NCBI GenBank assembly: GCA_019614645.1
Contig: JABWDB010000011.1
Location: 6,001,501 to 6,065,500 of the forward strand
Origin: Stratiolaelaps scimitus
Lineage: Eukaryota > Arthropoda > Arachnida > Mesostigmata > Laelapidae
Direction: 5' to 3'
Length of the DNA stretch: 64,000 nt
The notes below the pieces were generated by a model. That model made no database searches. It was not told where the DNA came from and saw only the letters and a list, made by a program, of their open reading frames with translations. Each line of letters begins with the position of its first letter. Position 1 is the stretch's first letter. This document shows positions 1-12,442 of this stretch, one piece after another. A program made the translations under genes and the position numbers.

Positions 1-191
1 GCAGGCATCCTCTCGTCTTTCATTAGCATGTTTGCTAACTTGTAATAAGCTATTGCTAATTTGTAATAAGTGAACGAGCGCCGAAAATCGCAGGGCATGA
101 CACTACAGCCGGGTCATCGTTATTTCCATCAAGTGCCATCTAATATTGTGCAATTGTGTATTCGTCCTTCAAAACGCTTCATCATCTCTAG

Positions 192-343
192 GCAACGACA
201 CGCTGGCGGTGTATAACGCTACCAAAAAGGCCCGTGAGTACTGCCTGTCAAAGGGGGCACCTGTCCTTATTGAGGCTATGACCTACCGCATTGGGCATCA
301 CTCGACCTCGGACGACTCCAGCGCTTACCGAAGTCTCGACGAG
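192..343 (+). CDS. BCKDHA: BCKDHA internal exon (E1-alpha, phosphorylation-loop exon)
   Basis: Encodes part of the E1-alpha subunit of the mitochondrial branched-chain 2-oxoacid dehydrogenase complex, the thiamine-diphosphate enzyme that oxidatively decarboxylates the keto acids of Leu, Ile and Val. The exon opens after CTCTAG with two bases finishing a Gly codon, then reads [16 protein letters not shown], and later carries the family hallmark [20 protein letters not shown]. In the family this loop contains a cofactor-site His and the Ser residues phosphorylated by BCKDH kinase; both Ser positions are kept, so regulation by reversible phosphorylation is expected. It ends at GACGAG before GTAACA, phase 0, and joins the exon at 956. 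The open frame running upstream to 146 has no AUG and is intron. The N-terminal two-thirds of the gene lies before the window. Confidence 0.96.
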
Positions 344-955
344 GTAACAACAGTTCGCTTGGCAACGAGCGTCTCACCTCTAACCTATGTCGTGCAAACG
401 CCCTTTGAAATGAGTAGTTCATAGGGGAGAGATTTTTGTCGATGAGGACCTAGTGCTAATATTGCCATAGTTCGAATCCGAGTTTCATTTGTATGTGACG
501 TAAGCCCCGAGGTTGCCAAAAACTGTCCTTTATAGTTCTAAGAGTACGTGCCAGATAACATATACGTTGTTGATGACCTCCCGTGTCGAGCCCGGTGGCC
601 TGGTGGTGCATTCGTGTGCGCCTTGCAATCGGAGGACAAGACACGTAGGTGCACGGGTTCGATCCCCACCGTTGCCCATTTGCATTTAAAAGGGGGTTGT
701 CCGTCTTACGAAGCAATGCTAAAAGCAGTTGTCCCGTGGACGTTAAGTGCTGGCTGAGAGTCAGCCCGAAAGCCTTTGTTGGCCTCCCGTAACTGTATAA
801 TATTCCTTGTATCCCGTCTCTTGGCCGTTTTCGCTGTGGTTGTTCTGACCCGTCGACCACATTCGTCATTCAGTTCGTGCAGAAGTTCGATTCGTTTTAA
901 TTACCGAGCTACTAGTTCGACTGCAAATTAATATTTTTGCCACTAATTAACACAG
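344..955 (+). other. BCKDHA intron (612 bp) with a SINE
   Basis: Bounded by GTAACA at the donor and CACAG at the acceptor, both in phase 0. It holds one tRNA-derived SINE copy (586-772) and otherwise nothing I can identify. The open frames seen on both strands here fall in or around the SINE and are not genes. Confidence 0.9.
586..772 (+). mobile_element. tRNA-derived SINE, family A, copy 1
   Basis: The 5' part resembles a tRNA with a polymerase III promoter: an A-box-like TGGCCTGGTGG at 596-606 and a near-perfect B box GGTTCGATCCC at 656-666. Downstream comes a family-specific body containing CATTTGCATTTAAAA and GGGGTTGTCCGTCTTA, ending near GAGTCAGCCCG. The same layout recurs at 14793 (minus strand), 17791, 23551 and 29515, which shows it is a dispersed family rather than a tRNA gene. 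Boundaries were set by comparing the copies by eye and may be off by 10 to 20 bp. No cognate tRNA could be assigned. Confidence 0.85.
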
Positions 956-1072
956 GTGAAAACGTGGGAGGAAAAGGCTCACCCACTGATCCGTTTCCGC
1001 AAGTATCTGACCGGCAAAGGGTTGTGGAGCGATGAGAGAGACAATGACTTCCGCGCCGCCATCAAGAAAGAG
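956..1072 (+). CDS. BCKDHA: BCKDHA penultimate coding exon
   Basis: Thirty-nine codons, VKTWEEKAHPLIRFRKYLTG onward to AAIKKE, matching the segment after the phosphorylation loop in animal E1-alpha (family pattern: W-x(4)-HP-x-x-R-x-R-x-YL, then GxW). The acceptor is TTAACACAG and the donor is GAGGTAAGTAG, a near-consensus donor. Both ends are phase 0, and the exon length matches what the homologous protein needs between its neighbours. The frame stays open past the donor to 1498, so a retained intron would encode about 142 extra residues. That tail contains a GA-repeat stretch and looks like intron, not protein. Confidence 0.96.
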
Positions 1073-4000
1073 GTAAGTAGGTCGCTGGGTATATTTCAGG
1101 TTTCGACCAGTCCCTTGCTGCTTTTCTATCGGACATCCTCGTACCTTGCTATAGCCTTTGCACAAAGGGAGAATTTGGCGATTATTTCCTGGTATCTGAT
1201 GGGATCAGATGAGGTGAAGTATCAAACCAACAATAAACCTAACTTTCAGACCCGGCTATGCGCGAACAGGCGTGTGCCGACCCTGTCAATGACTTTGCCA
1301 CGGACATCGAAGAGGGAACTGCTTATTAGTCATTTACATCCAATACAACTTGAGTGTATACCTTTTTTTCTCTCTGAAGGTCACCTCAGGGAGGGAGAGA
1401 GAGAGAGAAAACCAGGTTTCCGTGGCTGCAAGGCCTCGGTAGCATTTTGCCGGGTAGAGCTATTGTTTGAAGGATTTTCGCTATTGAAGGATTTTTGATC
1501 ATCAAGCTGGTCATGTCGGGCCTATCAGGGTGTCCTCCAACAGACCTAGGTGGCCATAGGCAGGGCAGTGCTCGCCATATCTCAGCCAGACCACGATTTG
1601 TCGAGATCGAACTGAAAGTCCAATCACAAATTATGGTGTCGCTCATAGTTTCCCCGGGAATCGCACTCAATGCCATTGAAGGATAAACTTGAATGCCTCT
1701 ACATAGGCGGACAGTAGCATTTCCTTTACCATTATCTGTGCGTGTTGTTATACTATAATACGGGCAGTAAAGGGGGATCAAACAGACTGTGTCGTTGGTA
1801 CTGTTTCCTACGCTACAACTGCTGGCGCGATTTGACTTATATGCCTACGTTGTGTGAAGAGCCAGCCGCTAACCCGTCCGCAATTCGTACGCGTCGAAGG
1901 GGGGTGCCATCACCCGTTCCGCGACGCCGACCTTTTTTGAAGTCGGCTTTTTTTTCCGGTTCCGCAAAGGCGTACGTGTATTTTCACCCTGTGAAGCATC
2001 GTGGCACGGTGCATGGACCCGTGGTCGACCAGCCCAGACGTCGCTCCCGCCCGGATCCTTCAGCCGGGGTCGTTGTCGTTTGTGAAAGGTCCGCGTATCG
2101 CCTATAGCTCGTAAGCTGTTGCCCTCGATCGGGGGAGGTTGTCTCCGTTGACGTCCTCGTAACCTTGTGCGCCTGCGAATGTTCGCTGCCGACCGTCCAG
2201 CCGGCTGATCATCCCGATCTGACCCCCCCGTGTACGATATGGGTCGGGTCGTGTACGAAAGTATTTGTGTTCAACATCTCTTTGAGAATGTTTCCCTCGG
2301 ATTCCTAGTTTTGTTGGCGCCACCACAGTCAACATAAACGCGACGCCTGTCTGAATCTTCAAATCGACCTGCCATACATCTGCGATTGTGGTGGCTCGCT
2401 CGATCGCCTGCGCGCTCCTCGTCCAACGGTACTTCGGCTGTGGACGGTATTGTAGCTGGGCCGCATTATTTTCAAGGAGTGTTCTTTTTCCCCTCTGTGG
2501 ATGACCTGCCGGCGGACACCGACGGAAACGTCCTGCATTAGGCGCCTCACTGGACACAGCACAGGCCGCGAGACGAGATGCTCGTGCTACGTCGCTGGGC
2601 CTAGCCGACGCTTTCTTTCGCCCCCCGAGTGACAGAGGTATTGAAGCGCTACGAGAGCGGTCCTGCGCGTCCTACGCGCCCTGCGACATCAGCGACGTCG
2701 AAGGTGTCTGGACATCAGTGGCGATCATGCGAGCGATGTGGTCTCAATGGGTCTGGGCCTTCCTTTCGACTTCGCTGCAGCAGGCCGACGTGGACACGCC
2801 AGATCGGTGGCTCGCGGCGTCGCAGAGGAAGCGTCGCAATTTTTCTCGATCTGCTGCATTGACGAGTAGAGACTGCAGATCAATCACGTCGCCTTTGCGG
2901 AAGACCAATATAGGCAGAGCCTTTTGAAAATCGACAAGCGCGCATCAAAGCGGGCGGGCGAGTGAGCGAGCTAGGGTGCATGTCGCCGTTCAAGATTATT
3001 ATTGTACTTCGTCAACTACTGCGGCCATCGTGGACGTACGACAGGTTTTATGGCTCGGGCCACAATGGCTGTTTCTATGCGCTGGAGTCTCGCGTAGCGT
3101 AAGAGTGAAAATTGATTACGCGTGCGTGCCTTTCAGCGTGAAGGCCAGACCCGGCACGGTGGTGATTGTTTTTTTCTTTGGGCCAGGGGGGCACAATCGT
3201 GTGTGATTAGCAGCAGACATTTAATGAATAGCCATTTTCCGTTGGACATGAACAAGCCGCTGCATCCGCGAGGCGGTCTTGACCTCTCGCGACCTCTTCG
3301 TCCTGTTTTCGAAGTTAGGCTCCGAATACTGTCCTGGTTAGCCGGTGGGTGCGCTCAGCAAGTGCACATGCAGCGGCCTTTTCGAGAGCTCCGAGGTTGC
3401 TTGGTCCAAGATCAATAAGAGCTAACAAATTATCCTTTTGTCCTCCTTATCGATGCTCCACCTTCACCTAAATGCGTGTACAAGGCGAACCTATGATTGA
3501 GGACGCCCAAACGTAGACAACCGAAGCTCAATCGTAACTCGACCCCATTTGGTTTCCCGGTACCTCGGACTGATAACCATACAGATTAGCTCAGCTTGCG
3601 CACAGCTGATCCGAAATGAATATTGATCCCGCAATGTGTTTGTGGTATCGGTGGGGGGTAACAGAGGCATCGATCTTCATCGATCATCCGGATATGCCCA
3701 CATATCTCCGATCCCAAGGGCCAGATTCTTGCCACCTCTTGAATTCTGACTGTCGACTCCCCCCCCTCCCAGTGAGCCCAGCTCGTGACACCCACGAGCC
3801 GGACTGGCACAAGGGCCATTCGTTCGGGAGCCATCCGATTGACCCACGCCAACTCCCTGCAGACCGCTCAAATCGAATTGGAAATTCAATCAAGTCGACC
3901 AGATGGGAATACCACTGCAGTAGACGTAAACGTTGACTAGACTGATTTTGTTTTGCCAATTAGAAAATCGACACATGCCAGTTGAGATATAATTCGCAGC

Positions 4001-4150
4001 GTCGCGTTTTTCGTATAGATTATATGCGCACAAGCCGTACTTGGCCCGACAGAAGCCGGGCGGTTGATTGGGTTCATCGAACTTGTCGGACCAGGTTTGC
4101 TCATCTGTGCATGCTTGCTAGCTGATGAATAATGATAATTATAATAATAT

Positions 4151-4427
4151 CGGTAAATATTCAATGATTTCTTAAAGGAACACTGCAATTTTTCGCAATG
4201 CTTAAGTGCTCTTATTGGATGTCCTCACGAGTTCGCGGGACGACCTGAAGCTCGGCGGCCTTCGACTTTTTACAGCCAGAGACAGCTTAGCCATCGGCCA
4301 ACGCCCACCACCCCGCTCACTGAGGTGGTACATAAACAATAACTACATAGGATATCTTTCTCATGGCTACCCTCGTCCGTAGAATAATAATAAAGCAATA
4401 AAGCTTTACCTTTACCTTTAACCTTTG
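4151..4427. repeat. Dispersed repeat with inverted, similar ends
   Basis: The left end reads GGTAAATATTCAATGATTTC followed by TTAAAGGAACAC. The right end, reverse-complemented, reads AAAGGTAAAGGTAAAGCTTT followed by ATTGCTTTATTA. The two ends resemble each other in opposite orientation. The left half (AAAGGAACACTGCA, then TATTGGATGTCCTC and CTCACGAGTTCGCG after a short gap) is recognisably shared with 27963-28090, and the outer end with 21875-21975. It is either a fold-back element or two oppositely oriented copies of a retroelement 3' end with a CCTTTA tail. Similarity was judged by eye. Confidence 0.55.
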
Positions 4428-5054
4428 AAATCGCGCACTCCATCTGTGATTTAATTACAACAACAAAAATTCAACTCTACCACTGCAAGCAACGTCGAGT
4501 AATTAACGAACTATTTAGCGTACGCCATACGGATCCGTCGTGCAGAAAATCGAAAAATGCACGATCCGTGCCCCCACGTGCTCGTCCGTCCCAAGTAGAG
4601 AGAGCGACCCATGCGCGTGCAGCTCCTCTAATCGGAAGTCCAATTGGAAATGATTTGTCAGTGTCGAATAGCTCGTAACGGACACACACCGATCTATTAT
4701 AGATTTGGCTTGCCAGCTTCGGCGGCGGCGGCGACTGCTGCTGCTGCTGCTGGTGGTACTACCGCTAGGAAAAGACGTTGGGTGGACGGGCGTTGGACAC
4801 GCGCACAGAGATATTTGATGAATGGACCCCGGAGATACACTCTGACCTCTTCGCCGGCCGGGCTAGGGCGCCGACACCACTGGCCGGATGGGAGCGCCGG
4901 TCAAATATGGGCTCCAGATATGGCGAGACGAGAAGTGGACACATCGTATTATACAATACTATAGGAATCAGCGGGGGGGGGGAGGGCGATGCTCGGACGG
5001 GCAGAGGTCGTCTCGGAGTAATCCTCTGACGAATATGGAGTCAGACCAGAGACA

Positions 5055-5117
5055 GGGTGTGTGCGTGTGTGTCTCTCTCTCTATATGTCCGAGAGAAAAA
5101 GAGAGAGAGAGAGAGCA
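5055..5117. repeat. GT, CT then GA microsatellite able to fold back
   Basis: A GT-rich run passes into CTCTCTCTC, then after about 15 bases into a long GA run, so the CT and GA blocks can pair as a hairpin. It lies in the BCKDHA intron. The overlapping open frames are artefacts of the repeats. Confidence 0.8.
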
Positions 5118-8100
5118 TGGTTTGCTCTGATCATTCAGGAAGGGCACGGCGATTCAGTGATGTGGCATTTGTGGTATACACTATTCTACTTGATTATCAT
5201 TATTATTATTCTGATGATGATGGTGAGACGACTATTCCCATATATTTGACTTGTCCACTTACACTGCGTACTCAACAGTTGTCTCGACGTAGGGGTCGTT
5301 TTATACTCGAGACGTCGTCAGCTCATGTTATTATTTTAATGATTATTATTATTATTATCGCTATATGATATGTTAGCAGCATTAGTAATTATAATGTGAT
5401 TAATATTACTCTCATTATCAGCTGTGTTTTTCGCAGCTTAAATGCCTCGCGCCCCATTTCGTTAAGCTTCACGCAAAAGACCATTAGATAAACGTGTTCT
5501 GTGCAATAATAATTAGACCGTAGTTATTCTAGTTACCCGTGTCACCGGTGGAGACTGGCTGGTCTCGATACTGGATTCGACGATTCGCTACCCGATCATG
5601 AGACGAGACCGTGTCCACTGATTCAACCCCCGATCGGCTTGCCTAGCCCTTGCAGCGGTCGTAATCAGGGAAATGATCTGTCTCGGTTGGAGTTTTCCCT
5701 GCCTTTACGCTCTTCTCCAATACACAAGTTGTGTCGCGCGGCTCTCGGGAACTTTTCCACCTCTCCGCACATAAATCCACACGTCGGCTGGCTAGCAAAT
5801 GCACGCTCTCTGTGTTCATTCGGACGCCACTATTGGAGCCGTCCCTGGAGCCCTCGAATTGAATGACGGGATTAGGCTCGCAGGTCGACCGGGTCATTTG
5901 CCTGTTCGGATCGCGTGGCCCTGCAGACTGGTGTCTGCAGACTGCTGATGCGGGAATTCAGGCATACGGGCGTTCGCGGCAACACCATCAGCCGTTGCGT
6001 CCTTCCTGAATAAGAATGCTTGGTCCCCAGGGCCCCTGAGGGCCAGCCGTGTGTGTATACGTACCTAGCTCGCGCTATCTCTCCCGCGCCACGAACCTCC
6101 AACAGCAGTCTTCCGTTTGTGCTGCTGCTCCTGCTGTTGTGTTTCGGAGCGCATACGGTAACAGTTGGACAAGCGACAGCAACCATTATGTGGAGGACCC
6201 GGCGGGGACCCGGGGCCGGCCAGACCCGGGGAAGATTCACGGCCACTCCCCGCGTTTGGCCGCCCGCCCGCCCGCCACTAGGTGCGCCACGATACGAATC
6301 TCCTGCGGCTTCTACCCTAAACGGGTAAGTGCCACCGAACCCCTGCTAGCCATTCTCCGTGTGCCCCCATGAAATCGGTGCCCCTCGACGCGCTATCTGA
6401 ATGGTGCGAGCGTGGTTCCGGGTGCGCGTGTGTCTCTCCGGGCACTCCCCATAGGAGGCTCCTACCGCTGGGCCTCTTCCATGCAGCCCCATGCGTTCTC
6501 TACCTGGCTGACTCTTTTGCGCTTGGCTCGTAATGCCCCAGGGAGAGTGCCGTATGCAATAGCGGGAACGTCTCTCTGCAAACCGCTGTGAATACGGCTC
6601 ACCATGCAGTGATCGTAAACGATCCTATTGAACGGTGCTTAAATGCACTGAGGTACACAGGCAGCGAGGGGTGTCTAGTAGCATAGTAAGCGAGTTGGCG
6701 TTGGTACATTGTTTGCCGAAGTAGCCAGCAGGGCAACAGCGACAGAGTGGGACCGACAAGGGGTGCTGGCTGTGTTCAGTTTCAAAGCATACGTTGGGTT
6801 TGAATGGATGTACGTTGTGGCACCATCTGGTTAAAGCCGTACCTGTGTGTTAGGTGTTCCGGCGTCTGCTCGAACGCCTAAGGTTGAGGAAAATCAATTG
6901 ACAGTCCAGTTAATATTGTCGAGTGGTCATCGACAACAAACTCTCCTCGAGGGCTGATTTGATAAACGATGCCGCATCGATGGCAGTTAGTTAGCGAGGT
7001 TAGATACATTAGTGCCCAATGTGAATACACGAGAAATGCCCTACGACACATAACAATACAATACAAGCTATATAAGCCATTAATCACCATTGTTATACGT
7101 TCTCGATCGAAGCCTGCGTTTCAAATCTTAGTGGAAGATTTGGATTTCCATTTGAATTTTGTTATTTTATCCAAACGAAAATGTTGTCTTCATTATCATC
7201 GGCTCGTGTACGCCCGTTTCTCGATGCACCAACGATCACCGTCTGCATTTTGACAGCAGCAGAACCATCACCATCAGCACCACTACCACCATCCCCACTC
7301 GGGGGACAATATGATGCAAATATCGTTCGCCTCTGCACCTAGCATGATGCAAACGGGAATAGCAATAACAGCAACCGAGGTAGCAGCAGCAGCCGCAGCA
7401 GCCGCATTGAAAACGCGAGTAGACTTGCTTCATCATTTGCGTGATGCCTCTCGACAGACAACAGCGACAGCAGCAGCAAACAAGAGAGGAATTGCATGCG
7501 AACGGGACAGGATGTCGCACGTGGGGGGTCGAGTTCGGGGGTACACCCAGACGCAAGCGGGGGGTGATTTCATTTCGATCAGAGTTCTCGTGCTATTCCT
7601 CGCTGCAACGCTGGGTGCCAACGCGCTGGCAGTGCTGGCTCTGATGCGTTTCATCCCGCGACGATGTCTCCTCGTTGCTGACACCGTCACCGGTTGTTAT
7701 TGTCCTTCCAGGGGGGGAGGTGGGGTGGCTACTCGTGCTCCGCTACCTCGACAACCTGGCGCGAGGAGCAGCCGCCGCCGCCGCCAACGCAGGCAGTGGT
7801 ATCACATCGTCGTTTATCGCTGCCGCTGCTGACCCGAGCAACTTTCTTCAATAAAAGTGATAATGCAGGCGCAAATGTGAGGGGGGGAGGGGGGGGGGGG
7901 GACTCCACTACCATCGGGGTGACGAACAAACAAAAACAGGCAGAGGGACAAATAGACAACGACGCGGTGCTCCTTGCGCCAAATGGCACGTGAGCGCCTG
8001 TGAGCGACCTCTCCCCAGCTGACTGATGTCTCGGCCAGCGACCAGGACGGGAGGTGAGGATGGCGCTGACACCGCGGTAGAGGACAGCGAAGGTTAGGCC

Positions 8101-10614
8101 CCTGGACCTCGGAGGGTTTGTCGCGGCGGTGGCTCGATACGGAGTGGCGAGAGCGTTCTCTTGCCGAACGGTGGACACTTTGCATATTGGCAGCCACCCT
8201 CGCACCTTGCGCAGGCTGAGGTCGTCGCCGACCATTATGTTACATCGGTGGCCAAAATAGTGGAAATTCGAAATGGACGCAACGCGCGCCATTCAATTGT
8301 GCCATTTTGAGGGGTTGCTTGCCTGCAGCCCCGGGGGGAGGCGGCCCCCGGGGGTGCGGGCTGATGTCTCGAATTGTCGACGTTGACCCACGACGTTCGT
8401 ATGCCATGCTGGCTGTTGATGTTCTGTGGATATTGTAGCAGTGCTGTGTGCTTGTTCCAAGTGACGATTCACAGAGTAAACAGCTTGCGAGCTCGTCGTG
8501 AGCAGTCGCCTGCGTCTCGGCGCGTTTCAACATGGAGCTTACTGATGTCTGAGCGTTCACGGTATACGCTTTCCACAAAAGCGTACAACAGGTAGCTGGT
8601 TGTGTAATGAGAAATTATTAATTATTATCATTATGCGTAATGAGAAAACTTGTGGAAATGTCTATTGAATAGCAGAATATTGTCGAATCCTCTGTGTGGC
8701 GTATCACTTGTGCTCGGCCGTAATAAAGGCATAACAAAGGTAAATCTTGGAAACCAAATAATATATAGGCAAATAGTATATACGTAGATGTGTGGTTAGC
8801 GCAATGAAATGTAAGTGGAGCGGAAATTGTGCTATTTTCGTATCGTTCTGACAAAGAAAAAATATATATATATATATATTTATTTGTATACATGCTCCAC
8901 CTCGGCTGTCTCTGAGCCTGCAACCGAGTTGACAAGCCTTGCCAGCGTCCGTGATGCTTTTCCACACAACAAGCGCGCATACACCGGCCGACCTATAGAG
9001 CCAGATGTGCATACGCACCGTTCGCAGTGTCTTTTATCGAAGGCTTTACGACGGCTGACAGTCAGATACTTTATGTATTCGTGCCGGGGCCCGATTCGTG
9101 GGCAGCGTTTCTGCTGCTGCTGCTGCGGCGGTTGCTGTTGTAGCAATCGGTGGGGTCTTCGGAAGCGTCCACTCGTCGACCGACCCGCCGGACCCTTGCC
9201 ACTGCTGGTCCTCGGCTGGCCCCTCACTGCGACAGGAAACGCCGTGGCGAATATTGAGAATCTCACTTTTCAGGATCAGGATGCAAATGGTATGCTGCTC
9301 GCCTGTTCGGCTAAACCCCCCGTCATTCGGCCTATCTATCTCTCTCTCTCTCTCCCTCTCTTCGGCTGCCCCAAGCTGACTAAGGGGGGGCCTGCGGGGT
9401 GTAGGTCGGCAGGGCAATTTCGGATGTACACACCATTGAAGTGGTTCCTTCCCCATAGTGTACTGTGCTACATGACCGAGCGAGCAGGTTGGAGGAGTTC
9501 GCCATGAAGGAAACAACGAAAGCCCACTGGTCCGCCTTTGTCCACCGCCAGCCCCAGCGGCAATGCGAACCGCCGGAGGAGGACTGGGCTGTACCTGTGT
9601 CGTCTTCCTAAAATATGGGTTCACATGCCACTATTTGAAATGGGATCTTTTTCACAGGCCGTGTATGTGCTAGCCTGGGGTGTGGAGGAGCCAAGCCGAT
9701 AGCTAGACGTTGTGTAACACTGTAGCCTAGTAGTGCATGCAGCAGCAGCAGCAACGGCGGTGGCAGCAAATAAGGCCATTTGTCCTTTAGCCGTGAAACA
9801 GTAGATGGGAATTGGGGGCGCCACCACTCGTTGGTACATCTCTCTCACTCGTGCACCCTTGGCTCGTTCCGGTCTCCGGTCCTGCGCCGGTAGGACCCGA
9901 CCCGACCCCCGGGGGTCGGGGGGGGCCACTTTGCTACTTTGCCTATGCAGGACGCCGAGGAAACTGAGTCCTCCTCTCGGTTTCCTCGAGGCGTGCTTCG
10001 CTCCGAAAGCAGAGGAAGCATTCTTTTGGGGGTTAGGAAGCGCAAGTAGTAGCAAAAGCCGCTGGAGACGCGGCCGGCCAGTGCACCGGGACACTGTGCG
10101 GCCAACGACAACGACATGTGGGAATGGATGTCAGTCACTTCGCTGTTCAGAGTCGCGTGGCGTCTTGTCCGGGAGTGCGGCCTGTTCCCGTCCGGGGCTC
10201 TTGTCCTTCCTCTGAGGTGGAGGGGTCGCGGAGGAGGGGCCAAGAAAGAAACGGATCCGTACACGCGCAGAACGTGCACCTTCGAGGTGGCTCGTGAAGG
10301 CGTTAGAGAAAGTCATGCGAACAGGATCACCGGAGGACAGCAAAGACATCTCAGGGTGGGGTGGACAACTGCGCTGAAGATTCAAGACAGTGGCCTCAGA
10401 GCAGGTCGACGCTTAGCGGGCGACTTCGCCGGGAGGAATTTGCATTGGAACAGGCACTTACTGGCTCATGGGTCTAGTTGTCCTGAATCAGAAGGAGTGG
10501 AGAATGGAATAAAAATCAGAGACAGATATCTATGGACTGTATGTGTTTGCTCAATGTTATCACTTCTAAATGCAGGAGGTGGTACATTTTCTCGGTACTG
10601 CCTATATATATATA

Positions 10615-11898
10615 TTAGGGCATACACTTCAAAATTTCGCCTCTTTAAATGACAATAACTTTTGAACTAAATGAGGTAGAACAAAGATTTTTTGGTATGA
10701 GTTAGAGGTACTCTCCAGCTTTATTGACACACCGATTCCAGCCCTCTGGGAGTTTTGAAATAGCCAAATATTTACCATTTGCATTTCCATATATAATTTC
10801 GTTATCTATTGCTTTTGCGAGTAAGTCGACGGTTGCATATGGAACCCCACCTATTGCCCTCTTTAATGCATGGAAACAACCATAATCACACGGGCTTAAA
10901 TCAGGAGAATATGGGGGTTGATGCCATCGCTCAATATTGTTCCCCTCCATCCAGGCCGTAATTTCAGCAGTGCGGTGAGGTCTTGCGTTGTCGTCGAGTA
11001 ACCACACTCGGTGCTGTCGATCCCCACGCCATTTGTTCATCAATCCTTTCAAGAAGCCGAGATATCGGGGAGCATTGAGTTTTTCGTTTGCCGCTAATAT
11101 TTCGTAATAGCAAACACCCTTGATATCCAGAGCGAGTATCATCAACACCTTTCGTCCGAATCTATCTGGCACTGCCACAGACGTTGCAGCTTCACCTTGT
11201 CGGAGCCACTGTTTTGCTTGGTCGTTCTTAGGGGGTCTATCCAGGCTAACCCATGTCTCGTCTATCGACACGGTGTGCTCTGAGCGACTGGTTTGTTGCG
11301 TATAAGTCTTCAAATTAAATGTCGAACACTCCACACGCATTTTCATCTGCCCAGCATTCAGTGTATGGGAACCCATTTTCCTTTGATTATCTTCATCTTC
11401 AGTATATTGGTGACAATATTATGACACGTTGACTGAGGAATCCCAGTTTCAGCCGACAAAGACATCATGGACCAAGCTCTGGTTTGCTCAAAAGCTGCCT
11501 TGATTCTGTCAATCCGTTCGTCCCTTGTCGCACCTGCTTTGTGGTCCCCTCCTCGATGCTCATCAGTGTCCATATCTCCACTGTTAAATCGCTTGCACCA
11601 AATTTGCACCATGCGCAGGCATAAGGCAGACCTACCGTACGCCTTCACTAATTTTCGATGGATTTCAGGTGGAGGGTGTCCTTGGAGAAACAAAAACTTG
11701 ATGATTTCCCGTTGATTTTTGGGGGAATTTGAACTTTCTGCTGCAGTGTCCATCTTTCTGATCGTATCGAAACCACTCAGTGTTCGAAAGGAAGCCATGG
11801 TCACGCCGCGTACCCACGCCAAAAATGAACGCATTCTATCGCGTAGTTCGGATTGTGCGCCATTCGAAAGGCGCGAAATTTTGAAGTGTATGTCCTAA
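10615..11898 (-). mobile_element. mariner-family DNA transposon, near full length
   Basis: Terminal inverted repeats are visible at both ends. The left starts TTAGGGCATACACTTCAAAA, and the right end reverse-complements to TTAGGACATACACTTCAAAA. They agree at 25 of the first 26 positions and more loosely to about 38 bp. Each end abuts TA, the obligate mariner target duplication, and the element sits inside a TA microsatellite. The total of 1284 bp matches the usual 1.2-1.4 kb for mariners. One transposase frame fills the interior on the minus strand. One TIR mismatch and one frameshift suggest a fairly young copy that has lost autonomy. Confidence 0.93.
10702..11753 (-). pseudogene. mariner transposase, DD34D type, single frameshift
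   Basis: Cut-and-paste transposase read on the minus strand from an ATG at 11751-11753 (MDTAAESSNSPKNQ), giving about 350 residues, normal for mariner. The N-terminal third has the helix-turn-helix DNA-binding region. The WVPH-L linker signature follows but is split by a one-base frameshift near 11360-11378: the upstream frame ends KGKWVPIH and the downstream frame resumes at SHTLNAGQ. The catalytic part is intact: first Asp in SIDETWV, second in LLDDNARPH, third in YSPDLSPCDYG, with 34 residues between the second and third. Two in-frame Met codons further upstream (11798, 11834) are possible but would make an unusually long N terminus. The frameshift makes this copy non-functional unless it is a sequencing error in the CCC run. 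Confidence 0.9.
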
Positions 11899-11929
<31 letters not shown>

Positions 11930-12388
11930 TAGCTCATCTTCCAAAGCCTTGGACAGCACGCACGAACGCATAAACACATTGTTATCAGAGAACAGGGGAC
12001 ATCTTTCACTGTTCTCTCAAAGGCCTCCACCTTCTAATCGATCTCGTATAAATAGACAAATATTGTTTCAAATATCGCGCCCCTCTAGCGGCTAGCCTAT
12101 CCCGTTCCCCGGCCTGCCCCACAATTTCGATTCCCGATGCAAAAATCTCCTACCAAGCAAGCAACCAACCAAACTGCCAAATCCCTTCGGCTCTGTCTCT
12201 GTACGGTGAGGTACACCACGTGGTAGTTATTTGTCCCCTCCACGCTCGCCGATCAGCGCCCTCACTGAGTCGTTCACCCGCTGCTATTCGCTGTGTTTGC
12301 TTGCTTGCATGCGTGCATCCGTGCCATATCCCTTGTATGTCAGTGGATGCGTAATGCCTGCGTGAAAGTCCATCGGTTGCACGTACTC

Positions 12389-12389
<1 letters not shown>

Positions 12390-12437
<48 letters not shown>
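12390..12437. repeat. TA microsatellite
   Basis: A run of TA dinucleotides with one TAC interruption near its start. Similar shorter tracts lie at 8861-8880, 14400-14413, 16033-16056 and 29258-29274. Confidence 0.95.

Positions 12438-12442
<5 letters not shown>

Noticed and set aside
1250..1332. Possible alternative BCKDHA terminal exon after CCTAACTTTCAG, reading AMREQACADPVNDFATDIEE to a stop
   Set aside because: A good acceptor, but the peptide does not match the family C terminus, which is found intact at 25862-26029, and the phase from 1072 does not fit this frame.
1900..1960. GCCGAC…GTCGGC stem followed by a T run, like a bacterial terminator
   Set aside because: A six-base stem in an intron of a eukaryotic gene; no bacterial context.
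6020..6328. Frame with a signal-peptide-like LPFVLLLLLLCFGAHTVTVG and basic sites, ending at a GTAAGT donor
   Set aside because: No AUG before the hydrophobic run, a stop just upstream at 6011, and the Leu run is encoded by a CTG/CTC microsatellite.
7560..7690. Hydrophobic segment VLVLFLAATLGANALAVLAL reminiscent of GPCR helix 1
   Set aside because: It lacks the properly spaced Gly-Asn pair and the following loop and helix 2; the surrounding frame is CAG/CGG-derived.
9845..10652. Several 130-180-codon frames on both strands
   Set aside because: G+C-rich DNA with few stops; translations are Arg/Ser/Gly-rich and overlap each other on opposite strands; no motifs or splice logic.
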